Source: Pseudarthrobacter sp. BIM B-2242 (GTDB taxonomy: Bacteria; Actinomycetota; Actinomycetes; Actinomycetales; Micrococcaceae). Taken from it: a DNA stretch of 64,000 nt. The notes under the pieces are model-generated. The model ran no database searches. It had not been told where the DNA came from and saw only the letters and a list, made by a program, of their open reading frames with translations. Below are positions 42,120 through 51,300 of the stretch, one piece after another. The DNA is taken from positions 1,736,001-1,800,000 of the forward strand of contig NZ_CP061721.1 of assembly GCF_014764445.1 (NCBI RefSeq). Reading direction: 5' to 3'. The position numbers and the translations under genes were made by a program. Every line of letters begins with the position of its first letter. The first letter of the stretch is position 1.

Positions 42120-43604
42120 ATGAGACGCGCTAAGATTGTGGCCACTTTTGGCCCGGCAATTGCCAGCTTTGAGAACACGTTGGCGGTGTTGGAAGCGGGC
42201 GTGGACGTGGCCCGGATGAACATGAGCCACGGCGACTATTCCGTGCACGACAACACGTACGAGAACGTCCGGAAGGCTGCGGGGCAGCTGAGCAAGCCGG
42301 TGGCCATCATGGCCGACCTGCAGGGTCCGAAGATCCGCTTGGGCCGTTTTGTGGACGGCCCGCACGAACTCGCCGAGGGTGACATCTTCACCATCACCAC
42401 CGAGGATGTGCCGGGCACCAAGGAGATCTGCTCCACCACGCTGAAGAGCCTCACCGAAGACGTCAACGTGGGCGATGCCCTGCTGATCGACGACGGCAAG
42501 GTGGCCCTGCGCGCCATCGAAGTGGACGCCGTCAAGGTTGTCGCCGAGGTGACTGTGGGCGGCATGGTGTCCAACAACAAGGGCATCAACCTTCCCGGTG
42601 TGGCAGTGAACGTTCCCGCCCTGAGCGAAAAGGACGAGGACGATCTCCGCTGGGCCATCCGCCGCGGCGTGGACATGGTTGCGTTGTCGTTCGTCCGCGA
42701 CGCCACGGACATTTCCCGCGTGCACGAGATCATGGATGAAGAAGGCCGCCGCGTGCCCGTCATCGCTAAGATCGAGAAGCCGCAGGCCGTGGAGCAGCTC
42801 CACGAAATCATCGACGCGTTCGATGCCATCATGGTGGCCCGTGGCGACCTTGGTGTGGAACTTCCCCTGGAGGAAGTGCCGATCGTGCAGAAGCGCGCCA
42901 TTGAACTGGCACGCCGCTGGGCCAAGCCGGTCATCGTGGCCACTCAGGTCCTTGAGTCCATGATCGACAACCCGCGCCCCACCCGCGCGGAAGCCTCCGA
43001 CTGCGCGAACGCCGTCCTTGACGGTGCGGATGCAGTGATGCTGTCCGGCGAGACCAGCGTGGGCAAGTACCCGATCGAGACCGTCAAGGTCATGGCCCGG
43101 ATCATCGAATCCACCGAGGTCCACGGCCTGGAGCGCGTTCCGCCACTGGGGACCAAGCCCAAGACCCGTGGCGGCGCCATCACCCGCGCCGCCGTCGAAA
43201 TCGCTGACCAGCTGGATGCAAAGTACATCTGTACCTTCACCCAGTCCGGCGATTCCGCGCGCCGCCTGTCGCGCCTGCGCCCCATCCGGCCGGTGTTCGC
43301 CTTCACTCCGCTGGAGCACGTATGGAACCAGCTGGCGCTGACCTGGGGTATCCAGCCGGTGCTCGTTCCGATGGTGGGCCACACCGACGAAATGACCGCA
43401 CAGGTTGACCGCAGCCTGCTGGAGATGAAGCTGGTGAACGACGGCGACCTCGTTGTCATTGCCGCCGGTTCCCCTCCCGGCAAGGCAGGTTCCACCAACA
43501 TCCTGAAGGCTCACAGGGTGGGCGATTTCGCCGACGCCGGCAGCCTCGGCGACAGCAGCCAGGGAGCTCCCCGCGAGAAGCTCGGCCCCTGGCCGACGTC
43601 CTAG
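42120..43604 (+). CDS. pyk: pyruvate kinase
   Basis: A 494-residue enzyme that transfers phosphate from PEP to ADP. Visible motifs: RRAKIVATFGPA, MADLQGPKIRLG, the active-site Lys in VIAKIEKPQAVEQL, MVARGDLGVELP, and AVMLSGETSVGKYP. It appears leaderless, and it is closed by a strong terminator shared with the convergent pdtaR gene. Confidence 0.97.
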   Translation: MRRAKIVATFGPAIASFENTLAVLEAGVDVARMNMSHGDYSVHDNTYENVRKAAGQLSKPVAIMADLQGPKIRLGRFVDGPHELAEGDIFTITTEDVPGTKEICSTTLKSLTEDVNVGDALLIDDGKVALRAIEVDAVKVVAEVTVGGMVSNNKGINLPGVAVNVPALSEKDEDDLRWAIRRGVDMVALSFVRDATDISRVHEIMDEEGRRVPVIAKIEKPQAVEQLHEIIDAFDAIMVARGDLGVELPLEEVPIVQKRAIELARRWAKPVIVATQVLESMIDNPRPTRAEASDCANAVLDGADAVMLSGETSVGKYPIETVKVMARIIESTEVHGLERVPPLGTKPKTRGGAITRAAVEIADQLDAKYICTFTQSGDSARRLSRLRPIRPVFAFTPLEHVWNQLALTWGIQPVLVPMVGHTDEMTAQVDRSLLEMKLVNDGDLVVIAAGSPPGKAGSTNILKAHRVGDFADAGSLGDSSQGAPREKLGPWPTS

Positions 43605-43616
43605 GGACCTAAACGG

Positions 43617-43655
43617 AAGGACCCCTGCCGGTTGGCAGGGGTCCTTTTCGTTTTG
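43617..43655. terminator. bidirectional Rho-independent terminator between pyk and pdtaR
   Basis: A 13-bp perfect stem AAGGACCCCTGCC/GGCAGGGGTCCTT closes a GGTT tetraloop and is followed by TTCGTTTT; A-rich sequence on the other side allows use in both directions. Confidence 0.88.
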
Positions 43656-43664
43656 TCTTAGGTC

Positions 43665-44270
43665 CTAGTTGACCTGGTTGATGATGGTTTCCGCGACTTC
43701 GCGCATGCTGAGGCGGCGGTCCATGGAGGTCTTCTGGATCCAGCGGAAGGCTTCCGGCTCCGTCAGGCCCATCTTGGTGGTGAGGAGGCTCTTGGCGCGT
43801 TCCACGAGCTTGCGGGTGGCGAACTGCTCCTGCAGGTCCGACACTTCGCTTTCGAGGGCCTTGATTTCCTCGTGGCGTGAGAGCGCAATCTCCAGGGCCG
43901 GGATGAGGTCGGCCGGGGTGAAGGGCTTGACCACGTAGGCCATGGCGCCGGCGTCGCGGGCGCGCTCCACGAGCTCTTTCTGGCTGAACGCGGTCAGCAG
44001 GACCACGGGGGCGATCCGGGCCTTGACGATCTTTTCGGCGGCGGTGATGCCGTCCATGACCGGCATCTTGACGTCCATGAGGACGAGGTCGGGCTTGAGT
44101 TCTTCGGCCAGCTGCACGGCCTTTTCGCCGTTGTCTGCTTCGCCGACAACGTCGTACCCTTCACCGCGCAGGATCTCGATGATGTCGAGGCGGATGAGGG
44201 TTTCGTCCTCGGCCACAATGACGCGGCGCGCCGGCTGGGACGTGGGGTTTGACTCCGTCTGTTCAGTCAC
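43665..44270 (-). CDS. pdtaR: ANTAR-domain response regulator (PdtaR type)
   Basis: A 201-residue regulator. The receiver domain (~15-130) has the acidic pocket VAEDETL, phosphoacceptor Asp in LVLMDVKMPVMDG and Lys in YVVKPFTP; the C-terminal ANTAR RNA-binding helices (~140-197) include LTEPEAFRWIQKTSMDRR. Phosphorylation is expected from a PdtaS-type kinase not in the window; targets are antiterminated transcripts. Orthologue of mycobacterial Rv1626 by domain order and sequence. Confidence 0.95.
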   Translation of the reverse strand: MTEQTESNPTSQPARRVIVAEDETLIRLDIIEILRGEGYDVVGEADNGEKAVQLAEELKPDLVLMDVKMPVMDGITAAEKIVKARIAPVVLLTAFSQKELVERARDAGAMAYVVKPFTPADLIPALEIALSRHEEIKALESEVSDLQEQFATRKLVERAKSLLTTKMGLTEPEAFRWIQKTSMDRRLSMREVAETIINQVN

Positions 44271-44473
44271 GGGATCTCCTTGGAAAGGTACGGGGGAACA
44301 TCACCATTTTAGGTGCGCCCGCGGCCGTACTTTGAACTGCATGGTCTATTGCGGCGTCAATGGCGCGATTCTGAAATTTAGCCTATCTGCATGTAGAGTA
44401 ATTCCGCGTACGTGAAGCGATCGCGTTGCTCACAATCAGCTGTGGGCGTACCGGTTTGCATCGCGTATTCCGC

Positions 44474-44555
44474 GCCCGAGTGGCGGAATTGGCAGACGCG
44501 CCGCACTCAAAATGCGGTATCGAAAGGTGTGTGGGTTCGAGTCCCACCTCGGGCA
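44474..44555 (+). tRNA. tRNA-Leu (CAA)
   Basis: An 82-base type II tRNA with acceptor GCCCGAG/CTCGGGC, anticodon CAA in the loop CTCAAAA, a variable arm and T-arm GGGTTCGAGTCCC. TAGAGT at 44394-44399 with CTGAAA 17 bases upstream is a possible promoter. Its 3' end is the left attachment repeat of a genomic island. Confidence 0.97.
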
Positions 44556-44556
44556 C
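44535..44556 (+). repeat. attL: 22-bp tRNA-Leu 3' end direct repeat
   Basis: Twenty-two bases covering the T-arm and acceptor end (GTTCGAGTCCC...GGGCAC) recur exactly at 56373-56394; flanking bases differ on both sides. Confidence 0.88.
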
Positions 44557-44605
44557 AGTGTTATCGCAGGTCAAAAGCTTTTTGGTTTTTTGCTGTTGAC
44601 AAAGC

Positions 44606-44818
44606 TTGACAAATCAAAAAGACATCAGGCGAGATCCATTCCTTGAAAGACTCGTCCGCTGCGTGCTGCCGGCTTCGGAAGTCCCGGAGGCGTTTCTCCA
44701 GAGCGGCTGCAAAAAGTATTCCAAGACAGCTCTCAAGCAGGGCATTGCGACCATCACGGATACGGACGGTTCGCTGATCGACCTGGCCACCCATATCGAG
44801 ATCGAGCGGCGGGCCTGA
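44606..44818 (+). CDS. small hypothetical protein or phage gene fragment
   Basis: A 70-residue frame from TTG 44606 to TGA. The C-terminal half (KKYSKTALKQGIATITDTDG) looks protein-like, but no family was recognised and there is no clear ribosome-binding site. It begins 50 bases inside attL, so it could be the tail of a gene truncated at integration. Low confidence that it is expressed. Confidence 0.35.
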   Translation: MTNQKDIRRDPFLERLVRCVLPASEVPEAFLQSGCKKYSKTALKQGIATITDTDGSLIDLATHIEIERRA

Positions 44819-44895
44819 CGCCACAGCCGCGTCGAGGGGTGGCAAGCGGCAATCAAAGCCATGCAGGAAGCCAAGGAGATGGGGGAGTTGCGGGC

Positions 44896-45084
44896 ATGCG
44901 CATTGAACTCGAGGGTCCTAAAGAAGCCGAGACTCCCGCATCGCTGGTGGCCATCGACACCTACCGGCAGCAGCTGGGGGTCCAGAAAGCCCGACGTATG
45001 CCGGTTGAAGGGTGGGGCCATGTCCTCAACGCTTCAAACGACTCCCTGTCGGGGGTCACGGCTAAGTTTCTTCTGAACGAATAG
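44896..45084 (+). CDS. small hypothetical protein upstream of terminase fragment
   Basis: A 62-residue frame with ATG at 44896 preceded by GGGGGAG at suitable spacing. The product is hydrophilic with no recognised domain. It ends 13 bases before the TTG start of the terminase fragment in the same direction, so it may be the preceding phage gene. Confidence 0.45.
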   Translation: MRIELEGPKEAETPASLVAIDTYRQQLGVQKARRMPVEGWGHVLNASNDSLSGVTAKFLLNE

Positions 45085-45097
45085 GAGCTTGCCGAAC

Positions 45098-46396
45098 TTG
45101 AACCGTCAGAAGAATATAGAGCAGTCCACTTTCCGCCGTCCGACATTGGCCCGACATAGCGTCGCCTTCAACATCGATGTCCCGAAGGGAATCATCTATG
45201 GCGACGGCGGCGGGCAGAAGCTGGGCTGTATGTCGGCGAACTTCCGCTCCCCTGAAGGTGGCCGTGTCACCTTCGCCATCGCCAATGAGGCCCTGGCTCT
45301 GCACACGCCTATTCCCACGCCGGACGGCTGGACGACGATGGGCGAGCTGCAGGCGGGGGACATGATTTACGGCACCACCGGCGAGCCGGTGACGGTGGCC
45401 GAGGCTTTTCCTGTCCAAGTGGGCCGTGACTGCTTCCGTGTCACCTTCTTGGATGGAACCTCCGTCATCGCTTCCGACGGCCACTTGTGGAAGGCCAAAC
45501 CCTCCGGTTGGCCGAAGCAGTACAACAGGCTATGGACTACCCGCCAGATGTACGAGCACAAGGCAAAGCGCTGGGCCATCCCCATTCCAGGTCCGCAGCA
45601 GCGCCCCGAGCGCGATCTGCCCATGGATCCCTACCTGCTCGGCTACTGGTTGGGCGACGGGAGTACCGCCGGCTGCAACATCACCGTCGGGGATGAGGAC
45701 CTGGAGGCGTTCACCGCCAACATGATTGAAATCGGCGTGACCGTCCGCCCGGTCGGTACGAAGAAGGGCGCCGCCAACCGCATGACCTTCTCAGACAAAA
45801 GCGGCTTCGGCGCTGACATGGGCGGCGAGCAGGCCAGGGCGCTCCGCCTACTGCCCTGCTACCGCGACAAGCACATACCCGAGGAATACTTCCTGGCCTC
45901 CATCGACCAGCGCATCGCCCTCCTGCAAGGCCTGCTCGACTCCGACGGCTGCGCAGCCAAGCCCGGCGTCATCTTTGTCGGCAGGGAGCGGCTGTCCCGC
46001 GATGTATTTCAGCTCCTGTCCTCACTGGGTGAGCGGCCGACCATCGCCTTCAGCGCCGACGCACGGTCCCGGGACGGCGGGACGTGGCGGGTATCGTTCA
46101 ATCCGAGGTATGTCACCAAATGCTTCCGGCTGGCCCGGAAGCAGGCAAAGGTCGTCAGGGCCACGCGTACTGAAACATACATTGCTTCCATTGAGCCGGT
46201 CGAGTCCGTGCCGGTGCGCTGCATCCGCGTCGATGCCGAAGACTCACTGTTCCAGGCCGGCGAATCATGCCAGTTGACCCACAACACTCACCACTGGACT
46301 CCGGGCCAGCACGGACCCGCGTTCTACGAGCTCACCAACAACCCGAGCAAGGGTCCAGGGCTGGCTGCTGTGCATGAAGGGGAGCACGGTCGATGA
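45098..46396 (+). CDS. phage terminase large subunit fragment interrupted by an intein
   Basis: A 432-residue frame made of three parts. Residues 1-64 and 397-432 join to read as the middle of an actinophage terminase large subunit: NFRSPEGGRVTFAIANE followed by THHWTPGQHGPAFYEL, the site of the conserved ETHHW motif. Residues 65-396 are an intein. The extein lacks the N-terminal Walker A part and most of the C-terminal nuclease, so the terminase is a relic. TTG 45098 has AGGAG 10 bases upstream; TTG 45089 is too close to it. Confidence 0.8.
   Translation: MNRQKNIEQSTFRRPTLARHSVAFNIDVPKGIIYGDGGGQKLGCMSANFRSPEGGRVTFAIANEALALHTPIPTPDGWTTMGELQAGDMIYGTTGEPVTVAEAFPVQVGRDCFRVTFLDGTSVIASDGHLWKAKPSGWPKQYNRLWTTRQMYEHKAKRWAIPIPGPQQRPERDLPMDPYLLGYWLGDGSTAGCNITVGDEDLEAFTANMIEIGVTVRPVGTKKGAANRMTFSDKSGFGADMGGEQARALRLLPCYRDKHIPEEYFLASIDQRIALLQGLLDSDGCAAKPGVIFVGRERLSRDVFQLLSSLGERPTIAFSADARSRDGGTWRVSFNPRYVTKCFRLARKQAKVVRATRTETYIASIEPVESVPVRCIRVDAEDSLFQAGESCQLTHNTHHWTPGQHGPAFYELTNNPSKGPGLAAVHEGEHGR
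45290..46285 (+). other. 332-residue intein with LAGLIDADG homing endonuclease (class-3 type)
   Basis: It begins with Ala (ALALHTPIPTPDGW) instead of Cys or Ser and ends in LTHN before a +1 Thr. Block B contains DGHLW, block F contains VRCIRVDAEDSLF. Trp in block B, Cys in block F and Thr at +1 form the WCT set that defines class 3 inteins, which use the block-F Cys as the first nucleophile. Two LAGLIDADG helices, LLGYWLGDGS and LLQGLLDSDG, mark the homing endonuclease. All splicing motifs look intact although the host gene is truncated. Confidence 0.82.
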
Positions 46397-46458
46397 GCTG
46401 CGCGGGTACGCGTACTTGTATAGGCCCCGAGCATGACAGCTGAATTCTCCGGCGAAGG

Positions 46459-47337
46459 CTAACGGGCGGCCTGCTGCGTCATTTCTTCCTCGTAGCCCCT
46501 GACGCGTACGGCCGCTATGCCAGCCTGCTTCGCCCGGTAGACCATCCCGTAGTCGGTGGTAATCATCCGGATACCGCTGACGTACGGTGCGACTGCTCCT
46601 GCTCGCTCGATGATCTCCAGATCTCCATCTGGGAGAGGCGATTGGTCAAGAGGCTGCTCTAGGACTGACAGATAGATCGTCTGAGTAGGGGGCGCACTTG
46701 CCATGCTCCCTTCCTGGAGCTTTACGCGCTCACCAGGCACGACTCCTTGTGCCTCGAGATACTTCAGGGTTAACCCCGCCCGAAAGCGGATCGACTTGCC
46801 TCCCTTTGGAGCATCGACGCGGTTCAGTTTGCTGCCGTCGAGCTCATCCACGACCTTCATTGGGACGGTGATGACCAAGGGGACATGAGGACGCTCGTCG
46901 AGCAATTCACGCCACTCGTCATAGTTCAACGGATCATCGAAATACTTCAGCCACGCTCCGGTATCGAGGACGACTGCCACAGCCTCGCCGTTGTCCCACA
47001 GCTGCAGATCGGCTTCGATCCTTCGCTTAGCCTCCTCGAGGGCACGAACGCGCTGCTGCACTTCGCCATCAACCAGCTGCGCAAGGGCGCCGAACGGGAT
47101 GGTCGAGATATCAAGGGCGAGCAGTGACCAGTAACGCCGTGTGGTGATGAGCGCGTCGACTTCGTCAGCGTGCAGGTAATGGGCGAGCAGATTGCCATTC
47201 CGGGACGCCCACTCAACGTAGCTGTTGTACCGGTCGCTGGCGTAGCCGGCGCTCGACACGGTGGCAGCCTCGTTAACTGCGGTACTTAGCATCTTGAGTG
47301 TGGTGTCTGGGGAAGCACCAGGAAGCAATCTGATCAT
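46459..47337 (-). CDS. PIN-domain protein
   Basis: A 292-residue protein. A helical N-terminal half (~1-125) precedes a PIN-type RNase fold at ~130-285: first Asp in VAVVLDTGAWLKYF, middle acidic residue in VPMKVVDELDGSK, last Asp in RMITTDYGMVYRAK. Such proteins usually cut RNA, often as toxins or defence effectors; no antitoxin gene sits beside it. The start at ATG 47337 is fixed by TACACT exactly 7 bases upstream (leaderless); an in-frame ATG 12 codons earlier lies upstream of that element. Confidence 0.8.
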   Translation of the reverse strand: MIRLLPGASPDTTLKMLSTAVNEAATVSSAGYASDRYNSYVEWASRNGNLLAHYLHADEVDALITTRRYWSLLALDISTIPFGALAQLVDGEVQQRVRALEEAKRRIEADLQLWDNGEAVAVVLDTGAWLKYFDDPLNYDEWRELLDERPHVPLVITVPMKVVDELDGSKLNRVDAPKGGKSIRFRAGLTLKYLEAQGVVPGERVKLQEGSMASAPPTQTIYLSVLEQPLDQSPLPDGDLEIIERAGAVAPYVSGIRMITTDYGMVYRAKQAGIAAVRVRGYEEEMTQQAAR

Positions 47338-47344
47338 GGGATTC

Positions 47345-47350
47345 AGTGTA
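47345..47350 (-). promoter_or_regulatory. TACACT -10 element of leaderless PIN gene
   Basis: On the minus strand TACACT is followed by GAATCCC and the ATG. Confidence 0.55.
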
Positions 47351-47410
47351 TGTGCGCGGCTTTGAGAGACCACGGCGCTGGTTCTGGTCGCAGCTTGCTA
47401 GAGTCCGAGC

Positions 47411-47786
47411 ATGACACCTGGTTGACGTTATTGTCGGTACTCCCGGCGAATTGGCCGCTGAAGCGGGAAGGCTCGCGGAGGCATGTCGGGCCATCTTCGG
47501 CGATCCAGCAACGTGGATAACAGCGGATGGCCACCCGACCATCCTGGCATTCGGTGTCGTCGACTCGCTTTGGTCTACGGGGCCCTCGTATAGGGCCGTG
47601 CAGAACGTCGTGGCGCGGTATTCAGCTCATCGTCGGCTAAATGATCACGATGCTTGCCGAGACGGCAGAGAAAAGCTCCTACGCAAGCGGGTGGCGAAGC
47701 TGTACCCCATTGCTGCTAATCGCCTGGACCATGTCATATGGCGCTACACCTCGGGGCGAAAGGTCTTTCGCAACGTGGAGCAGTAA
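47411..47786 (+). pseudogene. hypothetical gene with probable frameshift near the start
   Basis: TAGAGT at 47399-47404 lies 6 bases before an ATG at 47411, as in a leaderless gene, but that frame stops after four codons. Another frame then runs open to the TAA at 47784-47786, giving ~120 residues of plausible protein (including ILAFGVVDSLWSTGPSYRAVQNVVARY). Removing one T near 47423 would join the two. The product family is not recognised. A downstream TTG start at 47451 is the alternative. Confidence 0.35.
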
Positions 47787-47953
47787 CCGGTGCCGGAGTA
47801 CTTACAATCTTGGGGTGCAGCTCCTTGTTTGAGTGTGTTTTGATGGGGCTGAATTTGGGCCATCAAAAGTGTCAGGCGCTCAACAACGAGCGCTAATACT
47901 GGGACACGCGAGGGCAAAGTGGTAGAAGCATTCAATAAAATGTCAGTGGCAGG

Positions 47954-48175
47954 ATGCATCATGACCATATGCACGAACTTATTGAACTTGTCGAGGGAAC
48001 GAGCCGCGCTGGATACCCTGCTGTCGTCTGGATTTGTGCATGCGGGAGGCGCGGTGCAGGCAGCCGTACAGTTCCTGAGGCACAAACCGGATTCTTGAAG
48101 CATGAGCGAGGGCGCGCCCGAGCCGCAGCGGACTACCCGGCCCCGCGCCGGCTAAATACATCACGCAGGTGGTAG
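47954..48175 (+). CDS. small hypothetical protein with CxC motif
   Basis: A 73-residue frame: MHHDHMHELIELVEG at the start, then a WICACGRRGAG segment that could be one half of a zinc-binding motif. No family recognised and the ribosome-binding site is weak. It overlaps the edge of an IS relic, so it may be partly chance. Confidence 0.3.
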   Translation: MHHDHMHELIELVEGTSRAGYPAVVWICACGRRGAGSRTVPEAQTGFLKHERGRARAAADYPAPRRLNTSRRW

Positions 48176-48322
48176 CCGTTGGCACATCTGGTGGCGAAGC
48201 CGCTCCACGTTGAAGAGACTGAAGCATCTTTCCACAGTGTTGCGGCCCTCGTAGGTCTCGGTGTCGAAGTTCACGGGGGTGTCCGCCTCGTGAATTGCGG
48301 CGTTTGCGGCGCCCGATCTGGT
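48160..48322 (-). pseudogene. IS5-family transposase C-terminal relic
   Basis: Reading the minus strand in successive frames gives DQIGRRKRRNSRGG, then FDTETYEGRNTVERCFSLFN, then GFATRC: the conserved end of IS5/IS427-type DDE transposases, broken by at least two frameshifts. Boundaries are approximate. The remnant lies just upstream of the large nuclease-ATPase gene. Confidence 0.6.
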
Positions 48323-48356
48323 CAGAAGGTCACGAAATTCAGCCTGACATTTCCGA

Positions 48357-48362
48357 TATTAT
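48357..48362 (+). promoter_or_regulatory. TATTAT -10 element of leaderless nuclease-ATPase gene
   Basis: TATTAT is followed by CCAGAT and the GTG start at 48369. Confidence 0.55.
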
Positions 48363-48368
48363 CCAGAT

Positions 48369-51300
48369 GTGACCCGTCGAAGCTCTGATCGTTCAAGTGC
48401 TGAAGCGCGCCGACGGCGAGAGGCGCAGCAGCGCCGCGGCGACCAAGCCCGATTACGGTCGGCAGAGTCCATTTTGCCAGACTCGCCGACGGTACCGCAG
48501 TCCGATTTGTGGGCCGCTTCACGGTCTGGCGCCCGTGCCGGGCGCGGGTTCCGTTACCAGGATGTCGTTGCGGCTCTTATTGTGCTCAGTCTGTGGAGCG
48601 AGGGCGAGGCGACTGCGCTGGTGACCCCGGAGGGGTACGACGACATTTCCGTGCAGTCCCGCGCCGGGTCTCATTTCATTCAAGTAAAGTCGCGGCGCGA
48701 GACCGCAGGCCAGTTTCCGGCGACAGAACTGCGCAAACATCTGCGCTCCGTTGCTGCGGCTTGGGTGAAGCGCCGGGATGTGGGGCTTCCGCCCGCGACA
48801 ATCCTGCTGCTTGAGCGTCCCGTCGCAGGCATTCCGGTACCTGGGTGGGACAGCGCCCGGCGGTCGGACTTGACCGCCGGGCCGGAGTTGTCCTGCGAGT
48901 TAGATACGGTCTCCCTCGGAGATGACCAGGCGACGGCAGCATTTGCAGCCTCGATTTCTGTCGCGCTGTGTCCAGATCCCAAGGCTCGAGCGATCACTAT
49001 TGTCGCCACAGCCCGTAGCATTCCAGAGTCGCTGGCCGAAATCGTTGTGGCTGCGGTTTGTACGCAGATCGGCGAGACCAGCAACGCGAACGCCGATCGC
49101 GATGCGGCAAACCGTGCAGTTGTCGAAGTTTCCGGAATCGATGCCCTCGTAGACCACGTCCTCGCGACCGTCGACCTGGAACTGCTTGACGAGGCAAGGT
49201 CGCTCGGGGTCTGTGAGGCCGTAGATTGGGGAACGCCAGGCGACGGATCGGACCTACGGCAGGGCGCGCACGTCGGTGCTCTACATGTCGCTACCGGAAT
49301 GCTTGTGCCCCGACCTGACCTCACGCGGCAGGTGATCGAAGTCGCCGAGGCGCGCCGCCTGGCGGTCATCAGCGGGCCGAGCGGTAGTGGCAAGAGCGTG
49401 CTCGCCTACACCGCCGTTCACCAGACCCGCACCTCGTATCGCTGGCAGCAAGTTCACTCGCTGACACCCTCGGGGCGCACCGGACGTGATGCTGTTGCGC
49501 TGCTCGTTGCGCGCATTGAGTCCCTGCGGCCGAGCGTCTATGCTCCGGTCGGCGTTATGATTGATGACGCGGGGCGCCATGACCCTCGCCTACTCGACCG
49601 GCTGCTGCGGCGGCTCGCGGATCTGCCGAACGTGATCACGGTGGTTTCGATACGCGAGGAGGACCGCTTCCCGGTCCCGCTGCTGTCGTCCATCGCCACG
49701 ATAACGCCCATGCTGGACGAAGCCTTCGCGGAGCAGCTCTGGCGCGACTACCGGGTCCACGATCTCACCGCTTGGGCCGGCTGGCGGGAGCCAGCCGAGC
49801 GCGCAGGCGGCCTCCTCCTGGAATACGTCACTCTGCTCACTGAAGGCGAGAACCTCGATACCGTCGTCGGTGCGCAAGTCCGGGCGCGCGAAGCCGACCA
49901 GAGTCGGTACCTCGAGCTTGAGATTCTTCGCCTTGCTTCTTGTGCTAACCAATACGGTGTTGCTGTCCCCGCATATGCGATCCAATTGGTTTTAGGTGCC
50001 GATCCTGGCGCATTCACCGCAGCCAGCCGTCGCCTCATCGACGAGCACCTTGTCATCGAGGATTCGAGCAGTCTCTTACGACCGCTGCACGAAATCCGCT
50101 CGTCAGCGCTCGCCCGTGCGGCCCACCCGTTCGGACAGCGGGAGAGCCTTCGGCGCGTCGTCGCACTCGTGCCCAGCACCGAACTCGCACGATTCCTTCG
50201 ACGCGCACTCGAGTCCGGGGCCGACTCGGCCGTGATGATCCAAGCCGCAACCGAGCGCGTCACACGCGATCACGAACTCGAGACGCTCGTAGCGGTCGCG
50301 TCGGCCTTCCGCGCCGACGGGCTGCGACGGCGGGCCGACGATTGGAGGCGTATCCTCGACGAATCTGGGGTTGATGCAGGCAACGCTGTTACTGCGTTCA
50401 CGTTGTCCCGCACCCAGCCGCGCCACGACACTGACCAGCTCTTCAAGCCTGAGATTGTCGCTGCCATACAGCGGCTCCGCAGTGTCCCGACCGATCCGGA
50501 TCTCCAACCCCTCTGGCGAAGGATAGACGCGAAGCTAGTCGAAGAACTCGTGACCACTGCGGTCTCCGATGACGATGCAACTCATCTCCTTTTACAAGCC
50601 ATCACCGTACTTCGCGGTTTTGACGCCACAGCCATGGAAGCCGCGGCGGACGCAATCGGCACCCGACTAACGGTATGGGCGCTGAACTACGCAGCCGACA
50701 TCACCGAGGCGTTGCGCCGAGCGGCACCCGAACTCGCGGAACGCGCTGTCACTGCAGCCGGCGGCGAGCAACTACTTTTGCGCAGGATCGCAACAGAGAC
50801 GCCGTGGCTAGCGGCGCTGGACCGCACGGATGACGGCGTTGCCGGAAGCTGGATCTTCATCGACGAGGAACTACAACCGGATCAGAACGAGTCGGTCGTC
50901 GAAGTCTGCCGGCTCGCCCTCGCTCTCGCCCCCACGGCGATGATCGCGAAAGTCGGTGCGGTCGATGCCCTCGGACGTTTGGTCAAGCTCGGCGACTACC
51001 CGCTCGTCGACAAAGCAATTCCGCGGGAGAATCTGCCCCACAGTCTCGAAGTTTCCGAAAATAGAGCCCAAGCCCGAGCACTGGCCCGAAAATACGGCGC
51101 CGGCACGCTGACATCTAAGCTCGCGGCTGAGGCCGAAGCGCTCGGGGCCCTAGTCGAGCTGCTCCCAGAGATCACCATCGCCCATCTGGGCGATCGAGCC
51201 GTACCACAAGCGACTGTTCGCCGGTTCGATGCGGCAACTGCACTGCTTTCAGAGATGGATGCTCCGGCAGACGAAGATTACACGGACGAGGTCCCTGGTG

